Shown here: piece after piece, positions 58,901 through 64,000 of the stretch | How the letters are laid out: each line of letters begins with the position of its first letter | Numbering within the stretch: the first letter of the stretch is position 1 | Source of the DNA: Chamaecrista fasciculata | Taxonomy: Eukaryota; Streptophyta; Magnoliopsida; Fabales; Fabaceae | Direction of reading: 5' to 3' | Length of the DNA: 64,000 nt | NCBI GenBank assembly: GCA_003254925.1 | Contig: QANZ01010907.1 | Coordinates: 1-64,000 of the forward strand | Notes under the pieces: model-generated | The model's database searches: none | What the model was told of the DNA's origin: nothing | What the model saw: the letters and a program-made list of their open reading frames with translations, nothing else | Position numbers and translations under genes: made by a program

Positions 58901-61597
58901 ATTTCTCTAATTCTCTGGCTACCATTAAGGAACTTGAGTCCCATATCAGAAGGTTGGAGGAAGACTTGGAGAAACAAGCACAATCATTTGAAGCTGACCT
59001 CAAAGCAGTGACACTGGACAAGGTTGAGCAGGAGCAAAGAGCCATTCGAGCAGAGGAAGTTACCAGGGAACTTGAATCCCATATTAGAATATTGAAGGAA
59101 GAGTTGGAGAAACAAACACAATCATTTGAAGCTGACCTAAAAGCTATGAGGCAGGACAAAGTTGAGCAGGAGCAAAGAGCCATACAAGTAGAGGAAGCTA
59201 ACAAGGAACTTGAATCCCATGTCAGAATGATGGAGGAAGAATTGGAGAAACAAGCACAATCATTTGAAGCTGATCTAAAAGCTGTGAAACAGGAAAAAGT
59301 TGAACAGGAGCAAAGAGCCATCCAAGTGGAAGAAGCTACGAAGGAACTAGAATCCCACATCAGAAGAATGGAGGAAGAATTGGTGAAACAAGCACAATCA
59401 TTTAAAGCTGATCTACGAGCTGTGACACATGACAAAGTTGAGCAGGAGCAAAGAGCCATCCAAGCGGAGGAAGCTACCAAGGAGCTTGAATCCCATATCA
59501 GAAGAATGGAGGAAGAATTGGAGAAACAAGCACAATCATTTGAAGCCGATCTAAAAGCTCTGACACAGGACAAAGTTGAGCAGGAGCAAAGGGCCATCCA
59601 AGCAGAGGAAGCTTTGCGAAAGACCAGAATAAAAAATGCTAATGCTGCTGAAAGGCTACAGGAGGAATTTAGAAGGCTCTCGATGCAAATGGCCTCTACA
59701 TTTGATGCAAATGAGAAGGCTTCCATGAGAGCATTCACAGAAGCAAGTGAACTGCGTTCAGAGAAAAGCGTACTGGAACAATTGCTGCAAAATGTCAAAG
59801 AAGAGCTTCATTCAGTCAAAATGGACTATGAAGTAAAACTGAATGAACTTTCCAATCAAGTGGATACAAAGAAAGTTCAGATACAGCAGATGTTCTTGGA
59901 AATTGAAGATAAGTCCAAGCAACTCGAGAATCAGAAGAAGCATGAGGAACAAGTGAGCAAGAATATTTTGGAGGAGATCAGGGTACTGAAAGCTGAGAAT
60001 GAAAGCCTTAAACTAGAAATTTCCTGCCTCTATGAGCAGTTAGAGCAGAAAGAAGCTTTCAGAACGGACTTGGAGCTTGTGAAGAAGTCATGTGAGGAAT
60101 CTGAGACTCTGTTACAGAAAGGAAGTGACGAAAGAAATCAGTTGGTGAAAACAATTACTTTATTGAGGAAGGAAGCAGAGCAGTCTTTTGACGAGCTAAA
60201 TAGGATGAGGCATCTTAAAGACGAAAAAGAGACAATGGCTGGGCACTTAAAATCTGAGTTGGAAGCACTCAGAGCTCAATACAGTGACTTAAAACATTCT
60301 CTTTTTGAGGATGAAGCTGAGAAAGAAAAACTCAGGAAACAAATTTTCCAGCTGAGGGGTGACCTAAAGAAGAAGGAAGATGCTTTTACCAACATCGAGA
60401 AGAAGTTCAAGGATAGTAATGGACGCACACAACTTTCTGATGGAAATAAAATTATACCGAAGAATAAAAGATCTGCTTCAATTCCTCAAAAATCAACAGA
60501 AATGGAAAGTTTGAGGGACAAAACCACCATGCTTGAGGTAACTACAAATTCTAGTATTATGCAGATAAAGGTCCTTTTAAAAAAATGCTTGATAACCAAA
60601 TGATAATTCCTCTATCAATGTTTTTGTCTATAATCATTTTTCACTCTTCCATATTTTTCTAAGGACTAACATAATTTGTTTGTGGAAATTGATTGTTTAT
60701 GACAGGGCCTGATAAAGATAAGGGAAAATTCCTTGGAAACATCCACTGCTTTATTTTTGGAGAAAGAAAAGGAACTCCAGGACAAAATTGAGGAGCTGGA
60801 GAAGAGAGTGGAAGAATTCAATCAGAGTAGTGCTCTGCTTAAGGTAATAGTGCTTTGCCTTTAAATATTGTAACACGTTAGGAATTTGCTAACCTTTCTA
60901 TCAAAAGCATCGATGTCGTAGCATTGTTCCATTGAGTTTGAATCTTGATGTAGACTGGTTTAGTATCTAGATTGAGCTTTTATAACTGAATTATAGTGGT
61001 ATTAGAATGTACATATGCTATAAATTTATGATGGTATGCAATTCAAACAGGTTGTTAAGGACGAAAGTACTTTAAATGATGAATATGGAGGAGTAAGTAC
61101 AGATGAGCATCTCAATGGTAAATCGTGTTCCTCTGCAGAAAGAATGGTTGGCTTGTCATCAGTCAAGAGGTCTGACTACTATTTACTTTCCTTCCCTATC
61201 CTTTTCTTCCACATTTGACTATATGATATGACCTGAAGACATTGTTTAGTGCCAGTCTAGTGGCTTCTCAATTTGTCTATGATACTCTTTAACCTTATGA
61301 ATTCAAGCTAAAGAAGTATTTGTGATGTATTTATTTATTTTTTTTGGCCATGGCAGTGATGCAAAATTGTCAGAGGAACAAACGAGAACCTTCATGATTG
61401 AAAATGGTGGTGGCAATCTTTGTGACCTGTTAACCGAGTTACAATCGTCGAAGGAAAGAAACAAATCAATGGAAAGCGAGCTGAAGGAAATGCAAGAGAA
61501 ATACTTAGAAATGAGTCTTAAATTTGCTGAGGTAGAAGGTGAAAGACAAAAACTTGTTATGACTGTACGGAATCTCAAGGTTGCCCAGAAAGGGTAA
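55993..61597 (+). CDS. NT-C2 domain plus long coiled-coil protein (myosin-heavy-chain-related, At1g63300/At5g41140-like)
   Basis: Exons: 55993-56070, 56559-56759, 56843-56965, 57112-57149, 57242-57347, 57712-60537, 60706-60843, 61051-61169 and 61357-61597. All phases fit, giving 1289 aa. Residues 1 to about 145 are an EEIG1/EHBP1-type N-terminal C2 domain (MFRSTRWRSEKQKIKVVFKL..., GKIYDKIYHFVVSTGLAKTN, GEVSINFADYAEATKPSTIS). A Ser-rich linker follows (about 160-300). Coiled coil then runs nearly to the C-terminus, with five tandem 46-residue units inside exon 6. NT-C2 domains are thought to bind membranes; the Arabidopsis relatives are poorly characterised, so a membrane-linked tether or scaffold role is inference. 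The start at 55993 is favoured because MFRSxRWR is the family start. It is convergent with the LOR gene. Confidence 0.93.
58930..59619 (+). repeat. five tandem 138-bp (46-aa) coding repeats
   Basis: Units start at 58930, 59068, 59206, 59344 and 59482, each exactly 138 bp. The protein unit begins ELESHIRRMEEELEKQAQSF, continues EADLKAVTQDKVEQEQRAIQ and ends AEEATK. Units differ at a handful of residues each (for example LEKQTQSF in unit 2, LVKQAQSFKADLRAV in unit 4). The last unit runs into the conserved continuation ALRKTRIKNANAAERLQEEF. Confidence 0.97.
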
Positions 61598-62818
61598 TGA
61601 ATAATATTTTCAGATGTCTTGGAGCCTTGCACTGTACAGTTTAAGCAGGTAGGAATTGCAACTTTGAAATATAGAAATCAGATTAAAACTCTAATAAGTT
61701 AAAAATGTAAATGCGCAAGACAAATGTATTTTCTTCCTTTTTCTTAGCTTTTTTTTTTCTAAAAGAAAAAGAAAAGGTTAAATTCTTGTCCCATTTGGTA
61801 TCTTTATTCAAAATTTTCCCTGTAGTTTGCATTGTCAAAAAGTGTTATTTAGCTTACAATAGTAATCTCTCCAGTAATGATCTGCTGACAAATAGTGAGG
61901 GTGTACTCTGTTTTTTATTTTTCCAAATATTTATACATATTCTTTTATTGTATATTTTAATTGATTATAAATATAATGCATATTAGCAGTTTATTTCACT
62001 TCAGTGGGTGAAAAAGCTTCTACTGTAGTGGCTGATTAAGTTAATTTGTGTTTTTCCTTTCAGATTTCCAAATTTTCCCCACTTGGATATTTGTAAAATG
62101 GTCACAGATCACATTTATGCTGCAGAGTCTTTATTCCAAGTTCTCAGGTCTAGGAACATAAATAAGAAATGTCTTTGATTATTTTTAAATTAACCAAAAT
62201 AAGACCTAAAATTTAAAGCTTTGAAGCAAAGCAGGGGAGATATGTTGATTTTCTGGACTGAAATTGACCCCCAAAAAAAAGATCATGGATTTAATCCAAC
62301 ATAAAAGGAACAAAATAAAATATCGTTGAACCCTAAAGTTGGTAATTATCAATCATTGTCACAATCTGGAAAATGTGCAATCTTAATTTTAAGTTGTTGA
62401 AATAACGGCGTTAAAGGATTACCTAACATCAAAGTTTGGAAGTTGCTGAACTAAACATGCTTTTCATCTTAGTTCCTAAGTTGCTTAACAATGATCTTCA
62501 TCTTAAGTTAAAGGCTCACAAATATTCTTTTTATCTATGTGTTTAATCCCATGCTTCAAACTTAAGGACTTTCACGTTAAACTAAACTTGAAGTATAAAC
62601 AAGTCAACAACAATCTTGTGTCTCTCGATCGAGATAGTATATGAAAAATTACCAAAGAGAATATATATACATATATTGATATCTTTTCTCTACAATATAC
62701 TTACAAAACTTGTCATCTCAAGGATACAATCCGAAAGTTTAGAAAATGTAACCATGAAAATCCGAATCTCAGATACAATACAACCCATGAATGGTGAAAT
62801 AGGCAGACAATTATATAT
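61598..62818. other. space between convergent genes
   Basis: The 3' flanks of the NT-C2 gene (plus) and the LOR gene (minus). It must hold both 3' UTRs. No further gene or element was recognised. Confidence 0.5.
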
Positions 62819-63983
62819 TTACATTCTGCCACAGATTAATCCATAGACAGTGACAAATGCCATTATGAGAGAATGATCAGCATCATCTTCCACCTCTAAC
62901 GTTAGAACATCATCACCTAGTACTATTCCTGAGGATGCCTGCTTTTGTTTTACCTGCACACACACACACATATATAACATAATCAAAACCAACTTCTTAT
63001 GTATCTCATTGAAAAATTACCAAACAAAAGAGTAAACATATTTTTTAGTCCATAAATATAATAAATATACTTTTCGGTCCCCAATTTTATGAAAAAATCA
63101 ACAATTTAGTCCTTACTGATGACGTTTCAAGGACTAAATAACCAGTGTTATTAAGGACCAAAAAATAAGTTTTCTCTAAAGAAAAAGCAAAGAGATCCAG
63201 ATTAAAGAATTTTTACCTGTGCAGCAATTTGTCCTTCCTTGTTTACTATCCTAAACGTAGCTTTTTCGCCCATTCTCACTATGCAATACCTTTGGCTTCC
63301 CACTCTGATCTCACAATCTACTTTTCCCTTCACCATTTTATTACATCTTTTCACTTTGAACCATGGTTTTGAACCGCTGCATCTGTACCCATCCCAACGT
63401 CCAAATCCAAGCAATCTCTGCAAAACACATATATATATACATATGGGGTTAATTACTTAATAATTACTACGTATATATAGTTCTATTTCCAATCAACTTA
63501 CTATTTAGTCCCTGGATATTGAAAAGACACTATCTTGTTCTTGATTTTTTTACAAACATAAACTATTTAGTCCCTGTAATACTATTCACAGAGACTAAAT
63601 AGTTGATATTTAAAATTAAAAAGTTTATTTCCAATATTTAGGGACTAAATTGTACTTTTATTACAAATTTATGGACTAAAAAGTGAATTTTCTCTTTCTA
63701 TTTCTCTTTTAATCACAACATATACACAATTTGGTATGCTTAAAATTAAAAGTACCTTGTGTATGGTATACAAAACTCTGCCTTCTACATCCATGAGGTT
63801 AACTTCTCTTGTACCTTTTCTGTCATAGTTATCAACTCTATAAACGATGCCACCTTTAGAATCATAGACAGTGCATCCATTAGAGTGAAGTACAAGTGAT
63901 TTCATCCACAGAGTGTATGTTTCTCCTTTATTGCTCTTGCTACCAGAGGAAGAAGAAGGTTGTCCAGGATGAACTTTGGCCAT
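62819..63983 (-). CDS. LOR-like: LURP-one-related (LOR) protein, Tubby-like fold (DUF567)
   Basis: Exons: 63983-63756, 63417-63217 and 62953-62819, coding 187 aa with all phases zero. After a Ser-rich N-terminus come the LOR signatures: ETYTLWMKSLVLHSNGCTVY, DSKGGIVYRVDNYD, EVNLMDVEGRVLYTIHK, the central GFGRWDGYRCSG and the C-terminal DDVLTLEVEDDADHSLIMAF. LOR proteins adopt a Tubby C-terminal-like beta barrel around a central helix. The founding member LURP1 is involved in defence against Hyaloperonospora in Arabidopsis; most others have no known role. The length is normal for the family (about 190-215 aa). Both introns contain a fold-back MITE. It is tail to tail with the NT-C2 gene. Confidence 0.93.
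63036..63178. mobile_element. small fold-back MITE in LOR intron 2
   Basis: The TTTTTAGTCCATAAAT-side arm faces AGGACCAAAAAATAAG. A GGTCC/GGACC-type hairpin of about 140 bp. The ends are approximate and no duplication was read. Confidence 0.5.
63495..63690. mobile_element. small fold-back MITE in LOR intron 1
   Basis: Blocks CTATTTAGTCCCTGGATATT and CAATATTTAGGGACTAAATT face each other, plus an inner AACTATTTAGTCCCTG and GACTAAATAGTT pair. The ends are approximate. Confidence 0.55.
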
Positions 63984-64000
63984 TTTTTGTATAAATTGAG

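Noticed and set aside
58794-59798. 334-aa minus-strand open frame opposite the coiled-coil repeats
   Set aside because: A Ser/Cys-rich mirror of a Glu/Lys-rich repeated coding strand; it is produced by codon bias and repetition.

Overview
This window is nuclear DNA from a flowering plant, almost certainly a eudicot. It is AT-rich and has few genes. The genes have short exons and GT-AG introns, their products belong to plant-specific families, and the space between genes is filled with plant transposon relics. I cannot name the species.

Five host genes are supported. (1) 6574-9786, minus: an S1-domain chloroplast protein like Arabidopsis At1g12800 (SDP), which stops abruptly at an undetermined base (N) at 6573. 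(2) 13194-17050, minus: a two-LIM-domain protein of the PLIM2 actin-bundling type, five exons, 225 aa. (3) 18922-19284, minus: a single-exon NF-YC subunit, 120 aa. (4) 55993-61597, plus: an NT-C2 plus long coiled-coil protein, nine exons, 1289 aa, with five tandem 46-residue repeats. (5) 62819-63983, minus: a LURP-one-related (LOR) protein, three exons, 187 aa, convergent with gene 4. Genes 4 and 5 appear to be an old conserved neighbourhood.

The rest is mobile DNA, much of it datable by target-site duplications (TSDs) that can be read directly. At least a dozen fold-back elements of the Mutator-like MITE type have 9-bp TSDs; one 1.27-kb hairpin carries telomere-like repeats and a piece resembling a TORTIFOLIA1-like gene. 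Several hAT-like elements have 8-bp TSDs. Three PIF/Harbinger-like elements share a GTTTGG-type terminus. Two short Helitron relatives belong to one family. There is a nearly complete LINE (38407-43006, 14-bp TSD), a 5'-truncated LINE (27263-27998, 13-bp TSD), several tRNA-derived SINEs, two solo LTRs and one decayed non-autonomous LTR element (45698-47835).

Layout: 1-6.5 kb AT-rich space with SINEs and a Harbinger-like element; 6.5-19.4 kb three minus-strand genes with MITEs in their introns and flanks; 19.4-38.4 kb an intergenic transposon field; 38.4-43.0 kb the LINE; 43-55 kb more nested hAT, LTR and MITE insertions; 55.6-64 kb a compact gene pair. Seven single N bases (6573, 10872, 12485, 27066, 33046, 38585, 51946) deserve suspicion, because at least two coincide with abrupt breaks in recognisable sequence.
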